From Cytophagales bacterium (GTDB lineage Bacteria > Pseudomonadota > Gammaproteobacteria > Burkholderiales > Burkholderiaceae_C), in NCBI GenBank assembly GCA_030054145.1, contig JASGCK010000003.1, forward strand, positions 233,127-297,126: 64,000 nucleotides of DNA. Direction: 5' to 3'. The notes beneath the pieces are model-generated. The model did no database searches. It saw only the letters and a program-made list of their open reading frames with translations, and had not been told where the DNA came from. Positions within the stretch are counted from its first letter, which is position 1, and each line of letters opens with the position of its first letter. The position numbers and the translations under genes are program-made. This document shows, piece by piece, positions 47,112-56,214 of this stretch.

Positions 47112-48283
47112 AGGTGTTTCAGTGGAGAGCGCTCGGTGAGCGCGAGGTGATAGTCGGCAACGCCTGCACGTTCGCGTGCTAAAAAGCGTTCAATTGCTTT
47201 GGCAAATGGCGGATGCGCAATGTGGTGCAGGGACGTGGAGGTCACGGGCAGCAAGGCTCGCGCCATTTTGTGTTCGCCCTGTGCGCCGCCCTCAAAGCGC
47301 TGATAGCCGTTCGCTATGCACCAGGCAAGCGGCTGGTAATAACAGGCTTCAAAGTGCAGGCAATCTACCCGAGCCAATGCGCCCCAGTAGCGACCGTAGG
47401 CGACACGTTGCCCATGCAGATGTTGAATCGCAATCAAACTTGCGGCGATGCGTTCGCCATCGATCTGAGCAATAAAAAGTAACCAGTTCTCAGGCATATC
47501 GCTGGCCATGCTTTGAAAAAAAGCGCGGCTTAAATAAGGCGCGTTGCCATGCTCGACATACGTGCGTTCGTAGCAAGTGTAGAAAAAATCCCAATCCGCT
47601 GGCGCAATATCGGTGCCTTGCGAATGTCTAAACGTGACACCAGCGTCCAAGACTTTGCGGCGTTCTTGCTTGATTTTTTTGCGCTTGTCTTGCGACAACG
47701 CTTTGAGGAAATCAGCAAAATCAGCATAAGGTTTTTCGGTTGGATTCGTCCAATGAAATTGCGTGGTTTCACGAGGCATGAAGGGCGGTATCGTCGATAA
47801 AAGACAAGCAGCTTGATCGGCTTTTGACGTGAAGAGTAAATGCAAAGACGACAGATATTCTTCTTCGGCTAATGCCTTGCAAGCCAATACCAGCAAGGCT
47901 TTCGAGGCATCATCCTGCGCAAGCAAGCGCGTCCCAGGCACGGGCGTAAACGGCACGGCGATGACGGCTTTGGGGTAGTAATCGAGGCCATGCTGGGCAT
48001 AGGCATTGGCCCACGCAAAATCAAAAACATACTCGCCGTAGGAGTGCGGTTTGATGTAGAGCGGGCAGGCGGCAACGAATGTGTGCTGATCCCATAACGT
48101 GACGATGCGAAGATCCCAACCCGTCTCTAAAGTGGCGGAGTCACTGGTTTGCAGCGCATTCAAATATTCCCAGCGCATGAACGGGGTGGGCTCGGATTGC
48201 TTGGCTAGCAAGGCGTTCCAAGCCGCACGGTCTATCGCTGACCAGCTTTTATAAATGCGGATGTCTTTAAGGGCGGGTGACAT
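47108..48283 (-). CDS. FemAB/GNAT-like acyltransferase (DUF482 family)
   Basis: A 391-residue protein with tandem GNAT folds. FDFAWANAYAQHGLDYYPKA, LSQDKRKKIKQERRKV, YERTYVEHGNAPYLSRAFF and FEGGAQGEHKMARALLP match the DUF482/FemAB-like family, some of which have been called peptidogalycan-related proteins. True FemABX enzymes transfer amino acids from tRNA to peptidoglycan precursors; that activity is only inferred by fold. It is divergent from nadE with only 9 bases between starts and overlaps a dioxygenase by 4 bases. Confidence 0.82.
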   Translation of the reverse strand: MSPALKDIRIYKSWSAIDRAAWNALLAKQSEPTPFMRWEYLNALQTSDSATLETGWDLRIVTLWDQHTFVAACPLYIKPHSYGEYVFDFAWANAYAQHGLDYYPKAVIAVPFTPVPGTRLLAQDDASKALLVLACKALAEEEYLSSLHLLFTSKADQAACLLSTIPPFMPRETTQFHWTNPTEKPYADFADFLKALSQDKRKKIKQERRKVLDAGVTFRHSQGTDIAPADWDFFYTCYERTYVEHGNAPYLSRAFFQSMASDMPENWLLFIAQIDGERIAASLIAIQHLHGQRVAYGRYWGALARVDCLHFEACYYQPLAWCIANGYQRFEGGAQGEHKMARALLPVTSTSLHHIAHPPFAKAIERFLARERAGVADYHLALTERSPLKHL

Positions 48284-48292
48284 AATTGGCAG

Positions 48293-49954
48293 ATGACTTT
48301 ATTTGATTCAAAAGACGCTTTAAAAATTGCAGTCGCCCAATTAAACCTGACTGTGGGTGATATGACAGGGAATGCCGAAAAAATCATTGCGGCAAGCAAG
48401 GCTGCTTATGCACAAGGCGTGCGTTTGGTACTGACGCCCGAGCTGTCGATTTGCGGTTATCCGCCCGAAGATTTGCTCCTTCGTACCGCTTTTATCCAAG
48501 CCTGCGATGCGGCTGTAAGCCACGTAGCGCTTGCTCTGGCAGCGTATCCAGATTTGCACGTTGTGGTGGGGCATCCGCAAGGCACGGACGTTCGCACCAA
48601 GAGCACGGCGATTCAAATGCGAACCAATCAAGCCAGCGTTTTGTCGGGCGGCAAGGTGATTGCCAGTTACGCCAAGCGCGAGCTACCTAATTACCAAGTG
48701 TTTGACGAGCGGCGTTATTTCGCGGCAGGCCATGCGCCTTGTGTCATTGACGTTCAGGGCACGCGCGTGGGGTTGCTGATTTGCGAAGATGCGTGGTTTG
48801 ATGCACCTTGCCAAGCGGCTAAGGCCGCGGGCGCTGAGGTATTGGCGGTCATTAACGCATCGCCTTTTCACCTGGGCAAACAAGCGGAGCGTATCGAGAG
48901 AATGCGTGACGGTGCGCTGCTCACGGGCTTACCGCTGATCTACGCGCACTGCGTGGGCGGGCAAGATGAGATCGTGTTTGATGGTGGCTCGTTTGCTTTG
49001 AATGCCAATGGCACGCTAGCTGACCGCGCCAAGAGTTTTGCTGAGGATGTCTGGCTAGTGGACTGGCAAGCCAAACCTTCGGTGACCGTGCAAGATGATC
49101 TATCCGATTTGTGGCAAGCCTTGGTTTTAGGCGTGCGCGACTACGTCAACAAAAATGGCTTCCCCAGCATCATCCTAGGTTTGTCGGGCGGGATCGACTC
49201 TGCTTTGGTGCTTGCGATTGCCGTGGATGCGCTGGGCGCGAGCCGTGTGCGCTGCGTGATGATGCCGTCTCCTTACACGGCAGAAATCTCATGGGTCGAT
49301 GCGCGGGATATGGCCAAACGCATGGGCGTGCGTTATGACGAGTTGTCTATCATCCCCGAGTTTGATGCCTTCAAAGCCACGCTGGCAAAGGAGTTTGCAG
49401 GTCTTGCCGAGGACGCGACTGAGGAAAACATCCAAGCGCGGATTCGCGGCACGCTGCTGATGGCGCTGTCTAATAAATTTGGCTCTATCGTTTTGACCAC
49501 GGGCAACAAGAGCGAGATGGCAACGGGTTACTGCACGCTCTACGGCGATATGGCGGGCGGCTTTGCGGTCATTAAAGACGTGGCGAAGACGACGGTGTTT
49601 AAGCTGGCGCATTGGCGTAATCAGAACGATCCGTTTAGCATGGGCGCCAATCCAATCCCCGAGCGCATCATCACGAGGCCACCGAGTGCTGAGCTACGCG
49701 CCGATCAAACCGATCAAGATAGCTTGCCGCCTTATGAAGTGCTGGATGCTATTTTGGAGCGCTACATGGAAAACGACCAAAGCATCGATGAGATTGTGGC
49801 GGCAGGTTTTGCGCCTGCGGATGTGGAGCGCGTGACCAAGCTCATCAAAATCAACGAATACAAACGCCGTCAAGCACCGATTGGCATCCGCGTCACGCAC
49901 CGCAGCTTTGGCAAAGATTGGCGCTATCCCATTACTTCAAAATTCCGCGCTTAA
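48293..49954 (+). CDS. nadE: Glutamine-dependent NAD+ synthetase
   Basis: A 553-residue NAD synthetase converting deamido-NAD to NAD. The N-terminal nitrilase domain (about 1-250) has glutamate in [15 protein letters not shown], lysine in [18 protein letters not shown] and cysteine in [10 protein letters not shown], the E-K-C triad that produces ammonia. The C-terminal synthetase has the PP-loop [13 protein letters not shown] (about residues 297-309) and [15 protein letters not shown] 48293 lies 9 bases from the divergent FemAB-like start. Confidence 0.97.
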   Translation: MTLFDSKDALKIAVAQLNLTVGDMTGNAEKIIAASKAAYAQGVRLVLTPELSICGYPPEDLLLRTAFIQACDAAVSHVALALAAYPDLHVVVGHPQGTDVRTKSTAIQMRTNQASVLSGGKVIASYAKRELPNYQVFDERRYFAAGHAPCVIDVQGTRVGLLICEDAWFDAPCQAAKAAGAEVLAVINASPFHLGKQAERIERMRDGALLTGLPLIYAHCVGGQDEIVFDGGSFALNANGTLADRAKSFAEDVWLVDWQAKPSVTVQDDLSDLWQALVLGVRDYVNKNGFPSIILGLSGGIDSALVLAIAVDALGASRVRCVMMPSPYTAEISWVDARDMAKRMGVRYDELSIIPEFDAFKATLAKEFAGLAEDATEENIQARIRGTLLMALSNKFGSIVLTTGNKSEMATGYCTLYGDMAGGFAVIKDVAKTTVFKLAHWRNQNDPFSMGANPIPERIITRPPSAELRADQTDQDSLPPYEVLDAILERYMENDQSIDEIVAAGFAPADVERVTKLIKINEYKRRQAPIGIRVTHRSFGKDWRYPITSKFRA

Positions 49955-49971
49955 AACGCGCTTCAAGATAT

Positions 49972-50793
49972 ATGTTGCTACATCCAGAAATCAATCCCGT
50001 TGCGCTGCAACTAGGGCCACTCGCCATTCATTGGTATGGCCTGACCTACCTTGCTGCGTTTGGATTTTTTATGCTGCTTGGCATTGGCAGGCTGAAACAT
50101 TTTCCGTTTATCGGTCTCAAAGAATGGACACGGCGCGACGTGGAAGACATTCTTTTCCTAGGCGTGATGGGCGTGATTGTGGGTGGTCGTATCGGCTATT
50201 GTTTGTTCTACAAACCCGCGTATTACGCAGCGCATCCGATTGAGATTTTTTATGTCTGGCAAGGCGGCATGAGCTTTCACGGCGGGATGCTGGGCGTTAC
50301 GCTCTCCATGTTTTGGTTTGCTGCCACGCGCAAACGCAGCTTTTTACAAGTAGCAGACTTCGTCGCACCATGCGTTCCAACTGGTTTGGCAATGGGGCGC
50401 GTGGGCAACTTCATCAATGGCGAGCTGTGGGGCAGGGCAGCAGACCCCAGCCTGCCGTGGGCGATGTTGTTCAGGGATGATCCCAGCCGCTTGCCGCGAC
50501 ACCCATCGCAAATTTATCAATTTTTGCTAGAGGGCTTGCTACTCTTTGTGTGCCTGTGGTGGTTTGCAAGCCACCGCACGAAGGCGAATTACAAATCAGG
50601 CCAGACCGCAGCATTCTTTTTGGTCGGCTATGGCCTGATGCGTTTTATTGCGGAGTTTTTCCGTGAGCCAGATGCACATCTAGGAATCCTAAGCCTTGGC
50701 ATGAGCATGGGACAGTGGCTGTGTGTACCTATGATTGTGGGGGGCGCGGGGCTATGGGTTTGGGCCAGACCGAATCAAGTTAAAAGTAAATAA
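49972..50793 (+). CDS. lgt: Prolipoprotein diacylglyceryl transferase
   Basis: A 273-residue polytopic inner-membrane enzyme that attaches diacylglycerol to the lipobox cysteine. The signature [14 protein letters not shown] (about residues 142-155) is complete; [12 protein letters not shown] near residue 20 and [15 protein letters not shown] near the C-terminus are typical. ATG 49972 is used; the ORF upstream overlaps nadE. It is read with nadE and followed 13 bases later by an unknown exported protein. Confidence 0.96.
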   Translation: MLLHPEINPVALQLGPLAIHWYGLTYLAAFGFFMLLGIGRLKHFPFIGLKEWTRRDVEDILFLGVMGVIVGGRIGYCLFYKPAYYAAHPIEIFYVWQGGMSFHGGMLGVTLSMFWFAATRKRSFLQVADFVAPCVPTGLAMGRVGNFINGELWGRAADPSLPWAMLFRDDPSRLPRHPSQIYQFLLEGLLLFVCLWWFASHRTKANYKSGQTAAFFLVGYGLMRFIAEFFREPDAHLGILSLGMSMGQWLCVPMIVGGAGLWVWARPNQVKSK

Positions 50794-50805
50794 GGAGCGG
50801 GCAGA

Positions 50806-51555
50806 ATGAATTGGATCATTTTTATTAAATTGTTTGGGACTGCGCTATCCGTTTTGATGCTTTCCGCATTTACCTTTGGTCATGAAGAAGGGCAAGACAT
50901 CGAATTTGCGGTTAGGACAAAAGCTGGTGAAATCGTCACTGGTGCGATTTGTAAATGGTCAAACGACAGAACTGCTGGTGAATTTGTTTCACCTAGCAAA
51001 ATGTCTGTGCGCCGTGCATGGGGGAATCTAGTTGTCGTATGCCAAGCTGGACAGGAGACAGGTAAAGTGACCATTAAGTCCCAAATGCGCCCGAGTCAGC
51101 ATTTAAGTATATTTTTAGGACAACCAGGCGAGGCCAAGCGACGTGATGAAGAGGGTATAAGTCGGGAATACCTTGATCGGGTCACAGTTAGATTAAGCGC
51201 TGATTTTGAACTTGACCCAGCCAAATCTACGCTGGCTAATCCAAAAGCGAGGCGCAGTCATGCTGGCGGTCATCAAGATTCCAGTTTGGTATTGCCGCCT
51301 TCAAAATTTGCGGAGATTGACGACATTGGCGCATTACCAAATGCCTCGCAAGCCTGTATAGATAGTTATAGCAAATATGTGAGTCTTGGATATCCAAAAG
51401 CATTTGCAATAACTGATACTGGGCGTGGATGCCAAACTAAACAAGGAATTGATTCGATTAAGTCGGCCTTGGAGCTTTGTGAAAGAGACGGCACTCGCAA
51501 ATGTTATCTCTATGCGATTGATAACGATGTCGTTTGGAAAAAGACAGGGAAATAA
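50806..51555 (+). CDS. Hypothetical exported protein with C-terminal cysteine-pair domain
   Basis: A 249-residue protein I do not recognise. Residues 1-25 (MNWIIFIKLFGTALSVLMLS then AFTFG) look like a signal peptide or anchor. The middle (about 30-120) is predicted mainly strand, with two cysteines, CKWSND and VVCQAGQ. The end has ALPNASQACIDSYSKYVSLGYPKAF, given here in part, then a C-x-LYAIDNDVVW ending near residue 244 with cysteines at CQTKQG, LCERDG and KCYLYAID. That ending recalls small exported domains common in Burkholderiales hypotheticals. A good AAGGAG site precedes the ATG. Base use is a little more A/T-rich than its neighbours. Confidence 0.7.
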   Translation: MNWIIFIKLFGTALSVLMLSAFTFGHEEGQDIEFAVRTKAGEIVTGAICKWSNDRTAGEFVSPSKMSVRRAWGNLVVVCQAGQETGKVTIKSQMRPSQHLSIFLGQPGEAKRRDEEGISREYLDRVTVRLSADFELDPAKSTLANPKARRSHAGGHQDSSLVLPPSKFAEIDDIGALPNASQACIDSYSKYVSLGYPKAFAITDTGRGCQTKQGIDSIKSALELCERDGTRKCYLYAIDNDVVWKKTGK

Positions 51556-51568
51556 GATGCCTCTGTCC

Positions 51569-51814
51569 CTATCGGTGTGACATCAAAGGAAACGCCGCTG
51601 GCAGGCGGATTGATTGCACCGACAAATCCACATCGAGCATCGGCCAATACAAATGATCTGGCGCTGGGCGTTCAATAGACGTGATCTGCTCCATCGTGGC
51701 TTTTTTGAACCAAGGGAAATCAGCGTAGGGTAGGTGCAATTCTTCCTCTTCAAGCAATAGCCAAAAGCCCTTGTTTGAAGTGATAGAGACGGTTGGTGAC
51801 ATGCGCAAAGTCAT
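51569..51814 (-). CDS. DUF2442 family protein
   Basis: An 81-residue protein matching DUF2442. It shows GFWLLLEEEELHLPYADFPW then F/W residues, and YWPMLDVDLSVQSIRLPAAFPL, the family C-terminal pattern. DUF2442 proteins are often found next to DUF4160 partners in toxin-antitoxin-like pairs, but no DUF4160 gene is seen beside it here. It is convergent with the unknown exported protein and divergent from alaS (42 bases). Function unknown. Confidence 0.75.
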   Translation of the reverse strand: MTLRMSPTVSITSNKGFWLLLEEEELHLPYADFPWFKKATMEQITSIERPAPDHLYWPMLDVDLSVQSIRLPAAFPLMSHR

Positions 51815-51856
51815 AACAGGCGGAGCAACCCATGAGCTATGAAATAAAATGAGCGG

Positions 51857-54598
51857 ATGACTAAATCATCCTTCTCAGTTTCCGACATTCGCCAATCATT
51901 TCTTGATTTTTATGCTGAGCGTGGCCACACCGTTGTGGCTTCATCGCCGCTCGTTCCGGGCAATGACCCGACGCTGATGTTTACCAACAGCGGCATGGTG
52001 CAGTTTAAGGATGTGTTCCTTGGCAGCGATAAACGCTCGTATGTCCGCGCCGCTTCTGTTCAAGCGTGTTTGCGGGCAGGCGGCAAGCACAATGATCTTG
52101 AGAATGTCGGCTACACGGCGCGGCATCACACGTTTTTTGAGATGCTGGGCAACTGGAGCTTTGGTGACTATTTCAAGCGCGACTCGCTGGTGTGGGGCTG
52201 GGAGCTGCTGACCAAGGTGTACAAGCTGCCGCCCGAGCGCTTGCTGGCGACGGTGTACATCGACGACCAAGAGGCTTACGACATTTGGCACGATGAGATT
52301 GGTTTATCTGCGGATCGCATCATCCGCATCGGCGACAACAAAGGTAAAAAATACGCTTCCGATAATTTCTGGATGATGGCCGATACAGGACCTTGCGGTC
52401 CGTGCTCCGAGATTTTTTATGACCACGGCGAACACATTCCAGGCGGCCCTCCTGGCTCGCCTGGCGAAGACGGCGACCGCTTTATTGAGATTTGGAATCA
52501 CGTGTTCATGCAGTTTGATATGCAGGCGGATGGCTCACTGGTGAAGCTGCCTGCGCCGTGCGTGGACACGGGCATGGGGCTGGAGCGCATCTCGGCGATT
52601 TTGCAGCACGTTCACAGCAACTATGAAATTGATATTTTTGATGCCCTCATCAAAGCGGCTGCACGCGAGACGGGCACGACCGATTTAGATAACAAGTCCT
52701 TGCGCGTGATTGCCGACCACATCCGTGCTTGCTCATTCCTTGTGGTGGACGGCGTAAACCCGAGCAACGAAGGACGCGGCTACGTGCAGCGCCGCATCGT
52801 GCGCCGTGCGATTCGGCACGGTTACAAGCTGGGCAAGAAAGCGCCGTTCTTCCACAAGCTCGTTAAAGACTTGGTGCAGCAAATGGGCGCGGCGTATCCC
52901 AAGCTGGCGGCGGACGAAGCGCGGATTACGGCGGTTCTGAAGGCTGAGGAAGAGCGCTTCTTTGAGACGCTTGAGATTGGCATGAAAATTTTGGATGATG
53001 CTCTGCAAGGCAATACCGCTGTGCTCTCTGGTGATGTTGCCTTCAAACTGCACGATACATATGGCTTCCCGCTTGATCTGTCTGCGGATGTATGCCGCGA
53101 GCGGGATGTGACGGTGGATACCGCAGGATTTGATGCGGCGATGGCAAAACAAAAAGATCAGGCACGCGCCGCAGGCAAGTTCAAAATGGACAAGGCGCTG
53201 GAATACAGCGGCGCGAGTAACGAATTTGTGGGTTACGAGCATTTGGAGCAAGCCGCCAAAGTGGTCGCGCTGTATGCCGATGGCGTGGCTGTTGCGTCGC
53301 TTGCCAGTGGTCAAAACGGTGTGGTGGTTTTGGACGTTACGCCTTTCTATGCCGAGTCGGGCGGGCAGGTGGGCGATAGCGGCGTACTGACCGTTCGCCC
53401 TGCGCTTGTTGAGGGGCAAGCTGGGACTTCGACAGGCTCAGTCCGAACGGATTTTGCGGCTCAAACGGGATTTGCTGCCCAAACCGATTTTGCTGCCCAA
53501 ACGGGATTTGCGGCTCAAACGGCATTCACCGTTACTGACACACAAAAAATGAAAGCGGATGTGTTTGCGCATCACGGCGTTTTGACGAGTGGTACGCTCA
53601 GCGTGGGGGATGCCGTGCAGGCCACGGTGGATATGGTCTCGCGGGCATCTACCGTGCGCAACCACAGCGCCACGCACTTGATGCACAAGGCTTTGCGCGA
53701 GGTGCTGGGCGATCATGTGCAGCAAAAGGGGTCGTTAGTCAATGCGGAGCGCACGCGCTTTGACTTTGCACACAACGCGCCTGTGACCGCTGCCCAGATC
53801 ACCGCGATTGAAGCGAAGGTCAACGCAGAAATTTTGGCCAACGCGGCAGCATCTGCCAAGGTCATGGAAATCGAAGCCGCCAAAGCCACGGGCGCGATGA
53901 TGCTGTTTGGCGAGAAGTACGGTGACACGGTTCGCGTGCTAGAGATTGGCTCATCTAAAGAGCTGTGCGGCGGTACGCACGTGCAGCGCACGGGTGACAT
54001 TGGACTCTTCAAAATCGTGGGTGAGAGCGGCATTGCTTCGGGTGTGCGGCGGATCGAGGCTGTCACGGGTATGAACGCACTCCATTATTTGCAGACACTT
54101 GAGCATACGGTGGATGCGGCGGCGCAATCGCTCAAGACCAGTCCGTCTGAGCTGGGTTCAAGGCTTGAGATGATGCAAGTGCAGATGAAGACACTTGAGA
54201 AAGAAGTGTCCGCTTTGAAAGGCAAGCTCGCTTCCAGTCAAACGGGCGATTTGGTTGCCAAAGCGGTGGATGTGAACGGCACCAAGCTCTTGGTTGCCGA
54301 GCTGGAAGGCCTTGATTCCAAAGGCTTGCAGAGCATGATTGCGCTACTCAAAGACAAACTGAAATCTAGCATTGTGGTACTGGCTGCCGTGGACGCAGGC
54401 AAGGTGCAACTTGCGGTTGGCGTGACGAGCGACGTGACGGCGCAGGTCAAAGCCGGTGATCTGGTGAACTTTGTGGCGGGTCAGGTCGGCGGTAAAGGCG
54501 GCGGCAAGCCTGATTTAGCAATGGCTGGCGGCACGGATGCTAGCAAGCTAGGCGTGGCGCTGCAAAGCGTGAATGCGTGGGTGAAGACTAAGCTTTAA
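51857..54598 (+). CDS. alaS: Alanine-tRNA ligase with in-frame repeat-encoded insertion
   Basis: A 913-residue class II alanyl-tRNA synthetase. Catalytic core motifs include [14 protein letters not shown] and [20 protein letters not shown]. The editing domain has HSATHLMH (about residues 603-610) and CGGTH (about 704-708) for zinc. The C-terminal Ala domain is complete. The excess over the usual 870-880 residues lies at about 512-555, where a palindromic repeat (53391-53450) and four 18-bp repeats coding [12 protein letters not shown] sit in frame between [10 protein letters not shown] and FTVTDTQK. In E. coli these two segments are almost adjacent. The gene appears functional. Confidence 0.95.
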   Translation: MTKSSFSVSDIRQSFLDFYAERGHTVVASSPLVPGNDPTLMFTNSGMVQFKDVFLGSDKRSYVRAASVQACLRAGGKHNDLENVGYTARHHTFFEMLGNWSFGDYFKRDSLVWGWELLTKVYKLPPERLLATVYIDDQEAYDIWHDEIGLSADRIIRIGDNKGKKYASDNFWMMADTGPCGPCSEIFYDHGEHIPGGPPGSPGEDGDRFIEIWNHVFMQFDMQADGSLVKLPAPCVDTGMGLERISAILQHVHSNYEIDIFDALIKAAARETGTTDLDNKSLRVIADHIRACSFLVVDGVNPSNEGRGYVQRRIVRRAIRHGYKLGKKAPFFHKLVKDLVQQMGAAYPKLAADEARITAVLKAEEERFFETLEIGMKILDDALQGNTAVLSGDVAFKLHDTYGFPLDLSADVCRERDVTVDTAGFDAAMAKQKDQARAAGKFKMDKALEYSGASNEFVGYEHLEQAAKVVALYADGVAVASLASGQNGVVVLDVTPFYAESGGQVGDSGVLTVRPALVEGQAGTSTGSVRTDFAAQTGFAAQTDFAAQTGFAAQTAFTVTDTQKMKADVFAHHGVLTSGTLSVGDAVQATVDMVSRASTVRNHSATHLMHKALREVLGDHVQQKGSLVNAERTRFDFAHNAPVTAAQITAIEAKVNAEILANAAASAKVMEIEAAKATGAMMLFGEKYGDTVRVLEIGSSKELCGGTHVQRTGDIGLFKIVGESGIASGVRRIEAVTGMNALHYLQTLEHTVDAAAQSLKTSPSELGSRLEMMQVQMKTLEKEVSALKGKLASSQTGDLVAKAVDVNGTKLLVAELEGLDSKGLQSMIALLKDKLKSSIVVLAAVDAGKVQLAVGVTSDVTAQVKAGDLVNFVAGQVGGKGGGKPDLAMAGGTDASKLGVALQSVNAWVKTKL
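53391..53450. repeat. Inverted repeat pair inside alaS
   Basis: A left arm CCGTTCGCCCTGCGCTTGTT and a right arm ACTTCGACAGGCTCAGTCCG, ending in AACGG, are inverted copies of the same element, with 14 bases between. They are translated within alaS as VRPALVEG and STGSVRTD. The right arm matches 63461-63484. Confidence 0.9.
53450..53521. repeat. Four 18-bp tandem repeats in alaS
   Basis: Units begin at 53450, 53468, 53486 and 53504 and alternate GATTTTGC and GGATTTGC starts, each ending CTCAAAC or CCCAAAC plus one base. They encode [24 protein letters not shown]. The first begins at the last base of the inverted repeat. Confidence 0.95.
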
Positions 54599-54610
54599 GT
54601 TTTGATACCC

Positions 54611-54634
54611 TGGATTCCCGCTCGAAAATAGCGC
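54611..54634. repeat. Half copy of the TTCCCGC repeat after alaS
   Basis: TGGATTCCCGCTCGAAAATA matches the left half of the hairpin repeat seen at 20673; the right arm is missing or mutated (AGCGC). Confidence 0.4.
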
Positions 54635-54668
54635 ACAATCATCCACATTCATTAAACCTAGGAGATTC

Positions 54669-55658
54669 ATGATGAGTAACCATTCCAGTCTTGTTGAAAC
54701 TTCACGCAGGGGAATACTTGGGCTAATGGCCACGGGTCTGGCGACTGGCACGCTCTGGCCTTCCATTGGACAGGCGCAAAGTGCGGCGATAGACCTGAGT
54801 TTTCCCGAAATTCCTGCGGGTAAGGCCAGTCGCGTCACCAGTGCCGACGGAACGAAGATCAACGTGAACGATTACGGCAACCCAGCTGGCAAACCTATTT
54901 TGCTTGTGCATGGCTTCTCTCAGAGTCGCCTGTCTTGGCTGAAGCAGTTCACCGACCCTATGCTGCTCGCGCGCTTTCGTATAGTGACTCTAGATCTGCG
55001 CGGTCACGGTGAGTCAGACAAACCAGCTGGCACCTATGCACCAAAGAACATGGCGGAAGATGTGCAGGCAGTGGTGACTGCGATGGGGTTGGTCAAGCCT
55101 GCGGTTGTGGGTTGGTCGCTTGGCGGGGTTGTGATTTTAGATTGGTTGGCGCTTGCGGGCCCCTCGGCTGCTTCAAAAGTAATGTTTGTGGATGCTGGCT
55201 ACGGCCGTAGTTCCGATGCCAACGCCGTCAACACATTTGGCCCTGGGATCCTCTCTAACCTGCCACTGATGATGAATGACGATGCTGCCATCAACGCGCG
55301 TGGCACACTCAACTTTATCAAGGCCTGCACGCATCGGCCACTGCCTGCAAGCGAGTTGGCATTTGCGCTGGCTTTTAATATGTTGGCCACGCCAGCCAGT
55401 CGTCGCTCGACCCTGACTGGTCGCCCCAAAACACCCGAAGACTATGACCGCAATTTGCTGCCAGCAATCAAGGCGGCAGGCGTGCCAGTGATCGCAATGA
55501 CGGGTGCGCACGATGTCATCGTGTTGCCCTTTACCGCAGGGTTGATCGCGAAAGCGTCGGGTGGTTCGTTGGTGTCTTATTCTGAATCGGGTCATATGCC
55601 ATTTTGGGAGCAAGCGACACAATTCAATACCGACCTTGCCGCTTTTGTGGCTGCCTGA
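54669..55658 (+). CDS. Exported alpha/beta-fold hydrolase (Tat signal)
   Basis: A 329-residue alpha/beta hydrolase with a twin-arginine signal (SRRGILGLMATGLATG, about residues 12-27), followed by QAQSAAI, so export by Tat is expected. The catalytic serine is in VVGWSLGGVV (about residue 150), the aspartate in TGAHDVIV (about 280) and the histidine in SESGHMPFW (about 307). HGFSQSRLSW and LDLRGHGESDKP give the oxyanion and core loops. The substrate is unknown; esterase, haloperoxidase-like or epoxide-hydrolase-like activities are possible. Confidence 0.85.
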   Translation: MMSNHSSLVETSRRGILGLMATGLATGTLWPSIGQAQSAAIDLSFPEIPAGKASRVTSADGTKINVNDYGNPAGKPILLVHGFSQSRLSWLKQFTDPMLLARFRIVTLDLRGHGESDKPAGTYAPKNMAEDVQAVVTAMGLVKPAVVGWSLGGVVILDWLALAGPSAASKVMFVDAGYGRSSDANAVNTFGPGILSNLPLMMNDDAAINARGTLNFIKACTHRPLPASELAFALAFNMLATPASRRSTLTGRPKTPEDYDRNLLPAIKAAGVPVIAMTGAHDVIVLPFTAGLIAKASGGSLVSYSESGHMPFWEQATQFNTDLAAFVAA

Positions 55659-55666
55659 TGGGTGGC

Positions 55667-55694
55667 GCGATCACCCACCCGCGATCACCCACCC
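55667..55694. repeat. Perfect 14-bp tandem duplication
   Basis: GCGATCACCCACCC occurs twice head to tail directly after the hydrolase stop, followed by GCGA. A recent slippage duplication is the simplest reading. Confidence 0.85.
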
Positions 55695-55762
55695 GCGAAG
55701 ACTCCATCCACTACCACAATCAAAAATAAGCACCCTCCCCATGAAGAGCGGTGCGGTGAAGT

Positions 55763-55796
55763 GAAAAAAAAAGAGAGCCACGGCTCTCTTTTTTGT
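55763..55796. terminator. Bidirectional rho-independent terminator
   Basis: AAGAGAGCC and GGCTCTCTT form a 9-bp stem with a 2-base loop between an A-run on the left and a T-run on the right. It can end both the hydrolase gene (plus) and the cytochrome c gene (minus). Confidence 0.88.
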
Positions 55797-55823
55797 TGGT
55801 TGACTGGTTGGCTGGCTGCTGAT

Positions 55824-56138
55824 TTATTTGAGCGCCAAAACCCATGCGGCTAATTTCTTGGCTTCCGCTTCGCTCACTTGTGCATTGGCGGGCATGGCAA
55901 TAGCTCCCCATTTACCTGTGCTTCCTTTGAGAATAGAGGTGGTTAGCTTAGCCACGGCATCGGCTTGCCCTTTGTATTTTGCAGCCACATCTTTATACGC
56001 AGGGCCAAGGATTTTTTTGTCAATGGTGTGGCAGGTCATGCAGTTTTTTGCTGTGGCTAACGCTTGATCTGCCCAAGCTGCTTGGCTGGCAAATAAAGCC
56101 GTGAGTGACAAGGTGGTCGCGATGATGATTTTTTTCAT
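55824..56138 (-). CDS. Class I c-type cytochrome (c551/c552-like)
   Basis: A 104-residue periplasmic monoheme cytochrome. A signal peptide (MKKIIIATTLSLTALFASQA then AWA) is followed by the heme site CMTCH (residues 33-37). The axial methionine is in AIAMPANA (residue 82). ILGPAYKDVAAKYKG is typical of cytochrome c551/c552. It is an electron carrier to oxidases or nitrite reductase; the partner is not evident here. It reads in the same direction as ilvD, which lies upstream across a 76-base gap... the gap is at 56139-56214 and ilvD ends there. Confidence 0.93.
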   Translation of the reverse strand: MKKIIIATTLSLTALFASQAAWADQALATAKNCMTCHTIDKKILGPAYKDVAAKYKGQADAVAKLTTSILKGSTGKWGAIAMPANAQVSEAEAKKLAAWVLALK

Positions 56139-56214
56139 GAAGCTACTTTCTTAAATATAAAACGGTAAGTGATCAGCGGTGGGATTCTCAATCAGTTGAC
56201 TGACGGCTAACTGA

